A DNA stretch of 7,432 nt from Chloroflexota bacterium (lineage in GTDB: Bacteria; Chloroflexota; Dehalococcoidia; Bin125). Positions 1-6,767 of this stretch are shown piece after piece. The stretch lies in assembly GCA_027296805.1 (NCBI GenBank), contig JAPUIR010000154.1:1-7432 (forward strand). Reading direction: 5' to 3'. The notes beneath the pieces are model-generated. The model saw nothing but the letters and a program-made list of their open reading frames with translations. It searched no databases and had not been told where the DNA came from. Made by a program: the position numbers and the translations under genes. How positions within the stretch are numbered: position 1 is the first letter of the stretch; every line of letters starts with the position of its first letter.

Positions 1-120
1 GTGGTGTCGTGTATCGACAACCTGATGAAGGGGGCGGCGGGCGGCGCGGTGCAGTGTCTCAATCTGATGCAAGGGTTCGATGAACGCGCGGGGCTGAGCT
101 CGATCGGGCTGTATCCCTAG
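1..120 (+). CDS. argC: N-acetyl-gamma-glutamyl-phosphate reductase, C-terminal fragment
   Basis: This is the last 39 codons of a gene that begins before the window, read in frame 1 and ending in TAG at 118-120. The peptide starts [18 protein letters not shown] and ends IGLYP. It matches the C-terminal hallmark of ArgC, in which a DNLxKGAAGxAVQ helix is followed by NLMxGFDE and a final YP. ArgC is the cytosolic NADPH-dependent enzyme that reduces N-acetylglutamyl-5-phosphate to the semialdehyde, the third step of ornithine synthesis. The catalytic cysteine and NADP-binding domain lie upstream and cannot be checked. The gene is followed after 29 bases by argJ on the same strand, with no terminator-like hairpin plus T-run between them, so the two are probably co-transcribed. 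Confidence 0.93.
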   Translation: MVSCIDNLMKGAAGGAVQCLNLMQGFDERAGLSSIGLYP

Positions 121-149
121 CGCGCTCAGCGCAAGACGAAAGCAAGGCA

Positions 150-1370
150 ATGAAGACTGTCGATGCGAGCGCTCCGACGACCGCCGCGCTGACGTTTGCG
201 CAGGGCTTCCGGGCGGGAGGGATCGCGGCGGGGCTCAAGGAATCGGGCAATCCCGATCTGGCGTTGCTGGTGTCGGACCGGCCGGCGAACGCGGCGGCGG
301 TGTTCACCACGAGCGCGTTCAAGGCGGCGCCACTGCATGTCTCGATGCGCAATGTGCGCTCCGGCGCCGTGCGCGCGGCGGTGGTCAACGCAGGGAACGC
401 GAACTGCGCCACGGGCGCCGCGGGGCTGGCAGATGCCGAGGAGATGGCGGAGCTGGCCGGGGAGGCGCTGGGGCTGCCGGCGTCGGAGGTGTTTGTGAAC
501 AGCACGGGAATCATCGGGCACCGCTTGCCGATGAACGAGATCCGGCTCGCGATTCCGCGTGTGGTCGTGGAAGCGGACGGGGGCGGGCAGTTCGCGATCG
601 CCATTACGACGACGGACTCCGTGGTCAAGGAAGCGAGCGCCGAGTTCGAAGCGAACGGCGTGACCTACCGCATCGGGGGGTGCTGCAAGGGCGCGGGCAT
701 GATCCACCCAGACATGGCGACGATGCTCGCGTTCGCAACGACGGACGCCCCCATCGAACCCGAGGTGTTGCAGGCGGGGCTGACGTGGGCGGCGGATCGA
801 TCGCTGAACATGGTGACGATCGATGGCGACACATCGACGAACGATTCGGTCTTGCTGCTCGCGAACGGGGCGGCCGGGGGCACGCTGATCGATGCCGGCG
901 ATGCAGCGGGAATAGAGGCGTTCCGCGCGGGGCTGTTGGTGGTGATGCAGTCGCTGGCGCGCCAGATCGCGCGCGACGGCGAGGGCGCCACCAAGGTGAT
1001 CGAGATGACGGTGTCCGGCGCGGCGAGCTTTGCGGACGCGCGCGACGTGGCCCGGTCGGTGGTGAACTCACCGCTGGTGAAGGCGGCGCTGAACAAGGGC
1101 GACCCCGAGAACTGGGGGCGGGTGCTGATGGCGTCGGGCTACGCCGGTGTGGCGTACGACCAAGATCGGCTGCGGCTGTGGTTGGGTGAGACGCAGGGGG
1201 TCGGTGGGGGTGCGTCGTTGGGGGTGGCGGACGAGGTGGTGCAGGCGGCAGCGCGGGGAGATACCGTCCGGATGTTCTTGGACCTGGGCGCGGGGGAGGA
1301 GTCGGCGACAGCTTGGGGCTGCGACTTGACAGAGGACTATGTCCGTTTCAACACGGACTACGTGACTTGA
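150..1370 (+). CDS. argJ: Glutamate N-acetyltransferase / amino-acid acetyltransferase ArgJ
   Basis: This 406-residue protein has the usual length of the ArgJ (ornithine acetyltransferase) family. ArgJ transfers acetyl from N-acetylornithine to glutamate; some members also use acetyl-CoA, and the sequence alone does not decide which type this is. The proenzyme cleaves itself before the Thr of the MATML motif. Here that is Thr191 (HPDMATML, 186-193), giving alpha and beta chains of 190 and 216 residues. The oxyanion-hole pair is Thr119-Gly120 in NSTGIIG. Other conserved elements are Lys180 before GAGMI, DGDTSTND at 225-232, Glu278 in DGEGATK, and the C-terminal NTDYVT with Asn401 and Thr406. 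Two adjacent cysteines (178-179) precede Lys180. ATG150 is the first possible start after the argC stop; an AAGG lies only 2 bases before it, so there is no properly spaced Shine-Dalgarno sequence and re-initiation after argC is likely. Confidence 0.97.
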   Translation: MKTVDASAPTTAALTFAQGFRAGGIAAGLKESGNPDLALLVSDRPANAAAVFTTSAFKAAPLHVSMRNVRSGAVRAAVVNAGNANCATGAAGLADAEEMAELAGEALGLPASEVFVNSTGIIGHRLPMNEIRLAIPRVVVEADGGGQFAIAITTTDSVVKEASAEFEANGVTYRIGGCCKGAGMIHPDMATMLAFATTDAPIEPEVLQAGLTWAADRSLNMVTIDGDTSTNDSVLLLANGAAGGTLIDAGDAAGIEAFRAGLLVVMQSLARQIARDGEGATKVIEMTVSGAASFADARDVARSVVNSPLVKAALNKGDPENWGRVLMASGYAGVAYDQDRLRLWLGETQGVGGGASLGVADEVVQAAARGDTVRMFLDLGAGEESATAWGCDLTEDYVRFNTDYVT

Positions 1371-1405
1371 AGTGGCCCGCAGAGGCCCGTTCCTGGCAGC
1401 GACGC

Positions 1406-1419
1406 CGGGTTGGAACCCG
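1406..1419. promoter_or_regulatory. 14-base perfect dyad in the argJ-argB gap (possible operator)
   Basis: The sequence CGGGTT-GG-AACCCG is an inverted repeat of 6-base arms around a 2-base centre. As RNA it could form a 5-base-pair hairpin with a four-base loop. It has no T-run after it, so it is not a convincing terminator. It lies 43 bases before the argB start and 29 bases before the candidate -10 element, a position that would suit an operator. It does not match the E. coli ArgR box, and no regulator can be named. A short dyad can arise by chance in GC-rich DNA. Confidence 0.3.
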
Positions 1420-1448
1420 CCGTGGTGTGCTGGTCGCGGCGGATCGCG

Positions 1449-1454
1449 TACGCT
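1449..1454 (+). promoter_or_regulatory. Candidate -10 element of a leaderless argB promoter
   Basis: The hexamer TACGCT fits the TANNNT form of a -10 box and ends 8 bases before the argB ATG. A transcript would therefore start at or very near the start codon. The argB start has no Shine-Dalgarno sequence (the preceding bases are TTCTGCGAT), which is what a leaderless gene would show. No clear -35 hexamer is seen about 17 bases upstream. The 92-base gap between argJ and argB is long enough for a promoter. The assignment rests on a six-base match and is tentative. Confidence 0.3.
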
Positions 1455-1462
1455 TCTGCGAT

Positions 1463-2233
1463 ATGAACACTGAAATCCGCCCGATCGTTGTGAAGATCGG
1501 GGGCAGCACGCTTGGCGCTCACGACACGTCGCTGGCCGATTGCGCGTCGCTGCACGCGCAGGGCGAAGCAATCGTGGTGGTGCATGGAGGCGGGGCGACG
1601 GTGTCGGGCTGGCTGGAGCGGCTCCAGGTGCCATCCGAGTTCGTGGATGGGTTGCGCAAGACGACTGAAGCTTCGCGGGAGGTGGTGGTGGCGGTGCTGG
1701 CAGGACTCGTGAACAAGCAGTTGGTACAACAGCTCTCGGCGCTGGGAGTGCGAGCGGTAGGGCTGAGTGGCGTGGACGGCGCGACGTTGCGGTCGCCCAT
1801 GAATTCGCGCGGGTTGGGCTTCGTGGGGGAGACGCCGGTCTGCGATCCCTCGACGTTGCGAGCGCTGCTGGCGGAAGGGGCGTTGCCGGTGGTCGCGCCG
1901 ATCGGATTAAGCATGGACGCGCGCGACCTGATCAACATCAACGCGGATACGGCGGCGGGAGCGATCTCGGAGGCGCTGCACGCGCGACATCTGATTTTCT
2001 TGACGGATGTGGCGGGCATCCTGGACGAGGGGGAGTCGGTGTTACCGGCGCTGGATGGGGCCCAAGCGGATGGACTGCGGGAGAGTGGCACGCTCAGCGG
2101 GGGGATGCTGCCCAAGGTGGAGGCATGTCTGACCGCGGCAGGGCAGGGGACGCAGGCGCGGATCGTGGACGGGCGGGAGCCGGGAGCGGTGGTGGCTGCG
2201 CTGGCGGGCACACTGGGGACGTTGGTGGGATGA
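1463..2233 (+). CDS. argB: Acetylglutamate kinase ArgB
   Basis: This 256-residue amino-acid kinase phosphorylates N-acetylglutamate with ATP, the step that commits it to arginine. Visible family elements are the ATP-binding KIGGS with Lys11, the HGGGA loop at 41-45, FVDGLRKT with Arg65, LSGVDG, ININADTAAG with Asn160 and Asp162, LTDVAGIL, and GGMLPK with Lys218. These sit almost exactly where E. coli ArgB has Lys8, Gly44-45, Arg66, Asn158 and Lys217. ATG1463 is chosen because it puts the first beta-strand lysine at residue 11. The reading frame stays open back to ATG1313 inside argJ, but that extension is Arg-rich, overlaps argJ and looks unlike any kinase. Only about seven residues precede the first strand, so the N-terminal helix of arginine-inhibited hexameric kinases is missing. 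The stop overlaps the next start as ATGA. Confidence 0.96.
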   Translation: MNTEIRPIVVKIGGSTLGAHDTSLADCASLHAQGEAIVVVHGGGATVSGWLERLQVPSEFVDGLRKTTEASREVVVAVLAGLVNKQLVQQLSALGVRAVGLSGVDGATLRSPMNSRGLGFVGETPVCDPSTLRALLAEGALPVVAPIGLSMDARDLININADTAAGAISEALHARHLIFLTDVAGILDEGESVLPALDGAQADGLRESGTLSGGMLPKVEACLTAAGQGTQARIVDGREPGAVVAALAGTLGTLVG

Positions 2234-5200
2234 AAACGATTACTTGGCCGACCCGAAATTGGCGGATACGCGAGCAAGTGGCGGGGCGATTCCCGATCCG
2301 CTGGCTCTCGCAGACCCCCGGAAACGGCGACGAGAACGGTGACGGCGACCAGGGCGATGAAGGGCGGACTGAGCCGCCGCCGTTCGGGGTGCCGCCATCG
2401 GAGGAGGGGCGATCGGGAAACCTGGGTCCACCGCCCCCGGACCTGCTGCGGGATTTGACGGGCTCGGGCTCGGAACCGCCCCCGCCCTACGAGGTGGCGC
2501 GACAAGGCGGCGAGCGGCGGGGCCGGCTGTGGCCGCGGCTGGTGATGGTCGTCGTGGTGCTGCTGGTGCTGTTCGTGCTGGGCAACATCGCGGTGTCGCT
2601 CTACGTGGACCGGCTCTGGTTTGGGGAGTTGGGCTACATCGGGGTGTTCACGACCCGGGTCAGTACGCAGATCTGGCTGTTCTTCGGGGCGTTCGGGATC
2701 GCGTTCGCGTTCTTGATGGCCAACCTCCTTCTGGCCTGGCGGCTGCCGCTGGAGAGCCGGACGGCGGCGGCGAGCCCGTTCGCGGAGCTGTCGCTGCCCA
2801 CGGTGCAGCGGGGGGCATTCTGGACCGGCATCGTGGTGTCGCTGTTTTTGGCGTTGATTTTCGGCTCGGTGGCGGTGGGGCACTGGGAAGAGATCCTGCA
2901 GTTCATGCACGCCGAATCGTTCGGGCAGGTGGACCCGGAGTTCGAGAAGGACTTCGGTTTCTACGTGTTCAAGCTGGAGCCGCTGCAGTTCATCAAGGGC
3001 TGGGCGACGGGGCTGGCGATCGTGGCGGTGCTCGCGAGCGTGTCGGTGTACGGATTCCGCTACATGATGCATCAGGGGGACGTGGACGCGACGCGCGGGG
3101 TGCGGCTGCACGTGGCGATCCAGCTCTTCATCGTGATCGCGCTGTTCGTGTGGGGCTACTGGCTGGCGCGCTTCGAGCTGGCGGTGAGCAGCAACGGTGT
3201 GGTGTTCGGCGCGACCTATACGGATGCGAACGCGCGCAGTGTGGCGCTGGTGGTGATGATGGTGGTGGGGGCCGCGGCGGGGCTCAGCTTGCTGGCCTGG
3301 CCGCTGCACCGGCGGCTGCTCTATCCGGGGGTATCAATGGGGGTGCTGGTGGCGGCGAGCATCGGGGGCACGATGATCTATCCGGCCGTGGTGCAACGGT
3401 TCACGGTGCAGCCCAACGAGCTGACGAAGGAGACGGAGTTCATCGAGCGGAACATTGAGGCGACGCGGTTCGCGTTCGGGCTGGACCAAATCGATGAGCG
3501 GGAGTTCCCGGCTGAAGAGCGGGCGACGGTCGCGGACTTGGAGGCGAACCCTGAGGTGCTGCGCAACGTGCGGCTGTGGGACCACCGTCCGCTGCGCGAC
3601 ACGTTGAACACGATCCAGACGATCCGACAGCTCTACGTCTTCCCCGATGTGGATGTGGATCGCTACGAAATCAACGGTGAGATCCGGCAGGTCTTCCTCG
3701 CGGTGCGGGAGTTGTCGCACGACAACCTACGAGAGGACCAGCAAGGCTGGGTGAACCAGCGGCTGCAATTCACGCACGGGTTCGGGGTCACGGTGAGCCC
3801 GGTCAATGAGTTCTCGCAGCAGTCGGGCGAGCCGGTCTTCTTCGTGAGCAACATCCCGCCGCAGGTGCAGCAGTCCGTGGATCCGGAAAACTCCGCAATC
3901 TTCGAGATCACGGAGCCACGGATCTACTTCGGGGAGGCGACGGGCCCGTACGTGATCGTGAATTCGGAATCCGAAGAGTTCGACTTCCCGCTCGGGAGCG
4001 AGGGCGAGCAGACGACGCGCTACGCGGGGGAGGGTGGCATCGAAGTTGGGGGGCTGCTGAAGCGGGCGGTGCTGGCCTGGGAATTCGGGGACACCAACAT
4101 TCTGGTCTCCGGATCCATCTCGGGGGAGAGCCGGTTGCTGTTCCGGCGCAACATCCAGGAACGAGTACAGGAGCTGGCGCCGTTCTTGGCGCTGGACGAA
4201 GACCCCTACGTGGTGATCGGCGAGGACGGCCGGCTCTACTGGATCCAAGACGCGTACACGACGACGAACCGAATTCCGTATTCGGAGCCCGCGGGGAACC
4301 GGGTGGGCAACGTGGCGGCCGGAGTGAACTACATCCGCAACTCGGTCAAGGTCGTGATTGACGCGTTCCACGGGTCGGTCGATCTGTACATCGTGGACGA
4401 GGACGACCCGATCATCCGGGTGTGGTCGAACATCTTCCCCGAGCTGTTCCGGCCGGAGTCAGAGTTTCCGGCGGACTTGCGGCCGCACTGGCGCTACCCG
4501 CAGGACCTGTTCCAGATCCAGGCGAATCAGTATTTGACCTATCACATCACCAACCCCAGCTCTCTGTTCCGCCGGGAAGGGGTGTGGGATATCCCGACCG
4601 AGATCCTGCGGGGGAGCCAGTTGCAAGCGGTGGAGCCCTACTACGTGACCCTGAAGCTGCCCGACAGCACGGAACCCGAGTTCCTGCTGATCGAGCCGTT
4701 CACGCCGCGCAACCGCTTGAACGCGATCGCCTGGTTAGCGGGCCGCAGCGACGGGGAGAACTACGGCAAGCTGTTCTCGTTCCGCTTCCCGACGGGGAAG
4801 AACGTACCGGGGCCGGCGCAGATCGAGGGGTCGATCGATACGAGCACCAGCGTGAGCGCACAGTTCACGCTGCTGGGGCAGCAGGGGAGCGAGGTGATTC
4901 GCGGGAACCTGCTGTTCCTGCCGGTGGGTGACTCGTATCTGTACGTGGAGCCGATCTTCCTGCAAGCGGAGTCGCTCAACTTCCCGCTGCTGCGTGGAGT
5001 GGTGGTGGTGAACGGGTCAAGTATCGCGCTGGAGGAAACGCTGCAGCGGGCGGCCGACGTGGTGCTGGGGCTGAGGTCGCCCGCCGGGCTCTCTGGGCTG
5101 GGAGGAGCGCTGCCAGCGGACGTGTTCTCTGGGGGAGCGACGACGCCGGAACCGGAAGCGCCGCCCGCGGACGCTGAGCCGCCGGCGGATTCGATCCTGA

Positions 5201-5358
5201 GCGATGCGGGGATCGAGGAGCTGATCGAGGCGGCGCAAGCGGCGTTCGACGAGGCACAGAGGCGGTTTGCCTCTTCAGATTTCGCCGAATATGGTAGGCA
5301 ACTCGAGCTGCTAGAGGAGGCGCTGAACCTCCTCGAAGCAGCGATCGCGGCGCAGTAG
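2230..5358 (+). CDS. UPF0182 (COG1615) family large membrane protein
   Basis: This 1042-residue protein has no known function that I can name. Residues 1-100 are a charged, proline-rich tail, probably disordered. Seven hydrophobic segments follow at about 104-125, 147-169, 197-217, 257-277, 293-313, 337-356 and 366-386. A large region from about 390 onward is probably outside the membrane. Family hallmarks are LWFGELGY (129-136), DFGFYVFKLE (241-250), VQPNEL...ERNIEATRFAFGL (393-418), YWIQDAYTT (from 670), NYIRNSVK (700-707), RYPQDLF, AWLAGRSDGENYG and LLFLPVGDSYLYVEPIF. A proline/alanine linker (971-986) leads to an amphipathic helical tail (987-1042), as in other members. ATG2230 overlaps the argB stop by four bases. 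GGGGA at 2215-2219 is a possible Shine-Dalgarno sequence 10 bases upstream, so coupling to argB is likely. The frame opens earlier, to 2125 within argB, but that Gly/Arg/Ala-rich extension is unlikely to be translated. Confidence 0.93.
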   Translation: MKTITWPTRNWRIREQVAGRFPIRWLSQTPGNGDENGDGDQGDEGRTEPPPFGVPPSEEGRSGNLGPPPPDLLRDLTGSGSEPPPPYEVARQGGERRGRLWPRLVMVVVVLLVLFVLGNIAVSLYVDRLWFGELGYIGVFTTRVSTQIWLFFGAFGIAFAFLMANLLLAWRLPLESRTAAASPFAELSLPTVQRGAFWTGIVVSLFLALIFGSVAVGHWEEILQFMHAESFGQVDPEFEKDFGFYVFKLEPLQFIKGWATGLAIVAVLASVSVYGFRYMMHQGDVDATRGVRLHVAIQLFIVIALFVWGYWLARFELAVSSNGVVFGATYTDANARSVALVVMMVVGAAAGLSLLAWPLHRRLLYPGVSMGVLVAASIGGTMIYPAVVQRFTVQPNELTKETEFIERNIEATRFAFGLDQIDEREFPAEERATVADLEANPEVLRNVRLWDHRPLRDTLNTIQTIRQLYVFPDVDVDRYEINGEIRQVFLAVRELSHDNLREDQQGWVNQRLQFTHGFGVTVSPVNEFSQQSGEPVFFVSNIPPQVQQSVDPENSAIFEITEPRIYFGEATGPYVIVNSESEEFDFPLGSEGEQTTRYAGEGGIEVGGLLKRAVLAWEFGDTNILVSGSISGESRLLFRRNIQERVQELAPFLALDEDPYVVIGEDGRLYWIQDAYTTTNRIPYSEPAGNRVGNVAAGVNYIRNSVKVVIDAFHGSVDLYIVDEDDPIIRVWSNIFPELFRPESEFPADLRPHWRYPQDLFQIQANQYLTYHITNPSSLFRREGVWDIPTEILRGSQLQAVEPYYVTLKLPDSTEPEFLLIEPFTPRNRLNAIAWLAGRSDGENYGKLFSFRFPTGKNVPGPAQIEGSIDTSTSVSAQFTLLGQQGSEVIRGNLLFLPVGDSYLYVEPIFLQAESLNFPLLRGVVVVNGSSIALEETLQRAADVVLGLRSPAGLSGLGGALPADVFSGGATTPEPEAPPADAEPPADSILSDAGIEELIEAAQAAFDEAQRRFASSDFAEYGRQLELLEEALNLLEAAIAAQ

Positions 5359-5407
5359 CGGCGTTCAATCCTGCGCCGGCGTTCAATCCTACGCGGCGTT
5401 CAATCCT
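5359..5407 (+). repeat. Three direct copies of a 14-base repeat after the UPF0182 gene
   Basis: The unit CGGCGTTCAATCCT occurs exactly at 5359-5372, 5377-5390 and 5394-5407, with start-to-start spacings of 18 and 17 bases. The first copy begins on the base right after the UPF0182 stop codon. The bases between copies are GCGC and ACG, so similarity fades outside the unit. I did not find the unit elsewhere in the window. It could be a set of binding sites (about 1.7 helical turns apart) or a slippage product. The spacers are far too short for CRISPR, and there is only a partial resemblance (TTCA) to half of an ArgR box. Confidence 0.85.
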
Positions 5408-5463
5408 GCAGAGGCAAGGAAGCAATCGGCGGGCTGAGCCTGGTCCGTTGAGTGTCGTTCCGC

Positions 5464-5470
5464 AAGGGGG
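5464..5470 (+). promoter_or_regulatory. Ribosome binding site of argD
   Basis: AAGGGGG lies 5 bases before ATG5476 and decides the argD start. The in-frame GTG at 5452 has no purine-rich sequence before it and would add only eight residues ahead of the conserved region. Confidence 0.7.
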
Positions 5471-5475
5471 CGAAG

Positions 5476-6669
5476 ATGGCAAGCATCGCGGAACGAGAAG
5501 CGTCGGTGTTCATGCGGACGGGCGTGCGGGTGCCGATCACGCTGGTGCGGGGTGAGGGGACGCGTGTGTGGGACGACGCCGGCAACGAATATCTGGACTT
5601 CATCGCGGGGATTTCGACGGACAACCTGGGGCACGCGCATCCGGCAATGTTGCAGGCGATCCGAGAACAGTCGGAGCAGCTGATCCACGTGTCGAACATC
5701 TTCTACACGGTGCCCCAGATCGAACTGGCGGAGCTGCTTGTGGAGCAGAGCGGTCTGCAGCAGGTGTTTTTCTGCAACAGCGGCGCGGAGGCGAACGAGG
5801 GCGCGATCAAGCTCGCGCGGAAGTGGGGGCGACAGCAGCGGGATGGGTCGTTCGAGATCATCACCGCGCAGAACGCGTTCCACGGCCGCACGCTGACCAC
5901 GGTGACGGCAACGGGCAATCCCGCCTATATGGATCCGTTCGGGCCGCTGCCGGGGGGATTCGTGTACGTGCCCTACGACGACATCGATGCGCTGCGAGCG
6001 GCGGTGACGGACCAGACCTGCGCGATCATGCTGGAGACGGTGCAGGGCGAGGGCGGGGTCAACGTGCCCGACCCGGCCTACCTCCCGGCGGTGCGAGCGC
6101 TGTGCGACGAACTGAATCTGCTGTTGGTCCTGGACGAGATCCAGACCGGGATGGGCCGGACGGGCAAGCTATTCGGGTTCCAGCACTATGACTTCCGGCC
6201 GGACGTGATGACGCTGGCCAAGGGGCTGGGCGGCGGGGTGCCGGTGGCGGCGATCCTGGCGAACGCGCGGGCGGCGGTGTTTGAGCCCGGCGACCACGGG
6301 ACGACGTTCGGGGGGCAACCGTTCGCGACGGCGGTGGCGCTGGCGGTGACGCGCACGATCGTCGATGAGGAGATTCCGGCGCAGGTCGCGGAGAAGGGCG
6401 AGCGGGTGCAACGGCGGCTGCGAGCGCTGGAGGACACGCAGCCCGCGGTGGCCGGGGTGCGTGGCCAGGGGTTGCTGGTCGCTCTGGTGCTGCATGAGGA
6501 GATCGCGGCGGATGTTGTGGCGGCAGCGCGAGAACGTGGGCTGCTCTGCAACAATGTGCGCCCGAACGCGGTGCGTCTGATGCCGCCCTTGACGGTGAGC
6601 GACGACGAACTGGACCGCGCCGTCGAGATTTTGGAGGCCTCGCTGGAGGCCGTGGCAACGTCGAAATAG
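5476..6669 (+). CDS. argD: Acetylornithine aminotransferase ArgD
   Basis: This 397-residue class-III PLP aminotransferase has the normal length of ArgD, which transaminates N-acetylglutamate semialdehyde with glutamate to give N-acetylornithine. Sequence landmarks are YLDFIAGIS...LGHAHP near the N-terminus, phosphate-binding NSGAEANE (101-108), FHGRT (135-139) whose aromatic residue stacks on the cofactor, Glu-rich ETVQGEGGV, DEIQTGMGRTG with Asp220, the Schiff-base lysine Lys249 in LAKGLGGGVP, Thr277 in TTFGGQPFA, and the C-terminal VRLMPPL. The usual FGGNP reads FGGQP here. Related class-III enzymes (succinylornithine, GABA or ornithine aminotransferases) share these motifs, but the arginine-operon setting supports ArgD. 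Some ArgD enzymes also serve lysine synthesis as succinyl-diaminopimelate aminotransferase, which cannot be judged here. The gene lies 117 bases after the UPF0182 gene and has a strong ribosome binding site. Confidence 0.95.
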   Translation: MASIAEREASVFMRTGVRVPITLVRGEGTRVWDDAGNEYLDFIAGISTDNLGHAHPAMLQAIREQSEQLIHVSNIFYTVPQIELAELLVEQSGLQQVFFCNSGAEANEGAIKLARKWGRQQRDGSFEIITAQNAFHGRTLTTVTATGNPAYMDPFGPLPGGFVYVPYDDIDALRAAVTDQTCAIMLETVQGEGGVNVPDPAYLPAVRALCDELNLLLVLDEIQTGMGRTGKLFGFQHYDFRPDVMTLAKGLGGGVPVAAILANARAAVFEPGDHGTTFGGQPFATAVALAVTRTIVDEEIPAQVAEKGERVQRRLRALEDTQPAVAGVRGQGLLVALVLHEEIAADVVAAARERGLLCNNVRPNAVRLMPPLTVSDDELDRAVEILEASLEAVATSK

Positions 6670-6753
6670 CCGCGGGCCGGAAACCGCAGGAGCGCGACGT
6701 ACCCAGTCCGGCGGCGGCGGAATCGCGAGTGACCCAGCGCCGGTTGGCGACTT

Positions 6754-6760
6754 GAAGGAG
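6754..6760 (+). promoter_or_regulatory. Ribosome binding site of argG
   Basis: GAAGGAG lies 7 bases before GTG6768, an ideal Shine-Dalgarno spacing. It supports a GTG start for argG, since no in-frame ATG precedes the conserved VVLAYSGGLDTS segment. Confidence 0.8.
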
Positions 6761-6767
6761 CGCGGCA

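Noticed and set aside
122..132. GCGCT-C-AGCGC inverted repeat between argC and argJ
   Set aside because: The one-base centre leaves a stem of at most four pairs, no T-run follows, and the position between tightly spaced genes argues against a terminator.
126..707. Two overlapping - strand open frames opposite argJ
   Set aside because: Both lie antisense to conserved ArgJ sequence, have biased composition and show no known motif.
1313..1462. An upstream argB start giving a 306-residue protein
   Set aside because: It would overlap argJ by 58 bases and add an Arg-rich stretch unlike the N-terminal helix of any acetylglutamate kinase; ATG1463 fits the family.
2125..2229. An upstream start for the UPF0182 gene inside argB
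   Set aside because: The extra 35 residues are a Gly/Arg/Ala-rich reading of conserved argB sequence, while ATG2230 gives the common ATGA junction.
1519..3309. A 596-codon open frame on the - strand across argB and the UPF0182 gene
   Set aside because: It is antisense to two well-supported genes, its product is dominated by His, Arg, Pro and Gln with no recognisable domain, and long stop-free antisense frames are expected in such GC-rich, G-biased genes.
5359..5407. A small CRISPR array
   Set aside because: The repeats are 14 bases with spacers of only 3-4 bases, far below the size of CRISPR repeats and spacers, and no cas genes are present.
6708..6743. Inverted repeat CCGGCG/CGCCGG as a terminator after argD
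   Set aside because: The arms are six bases with a 24-base loop and no T-run follows; such matches are common in GC-rich DNA, and argG continues in the same direction.
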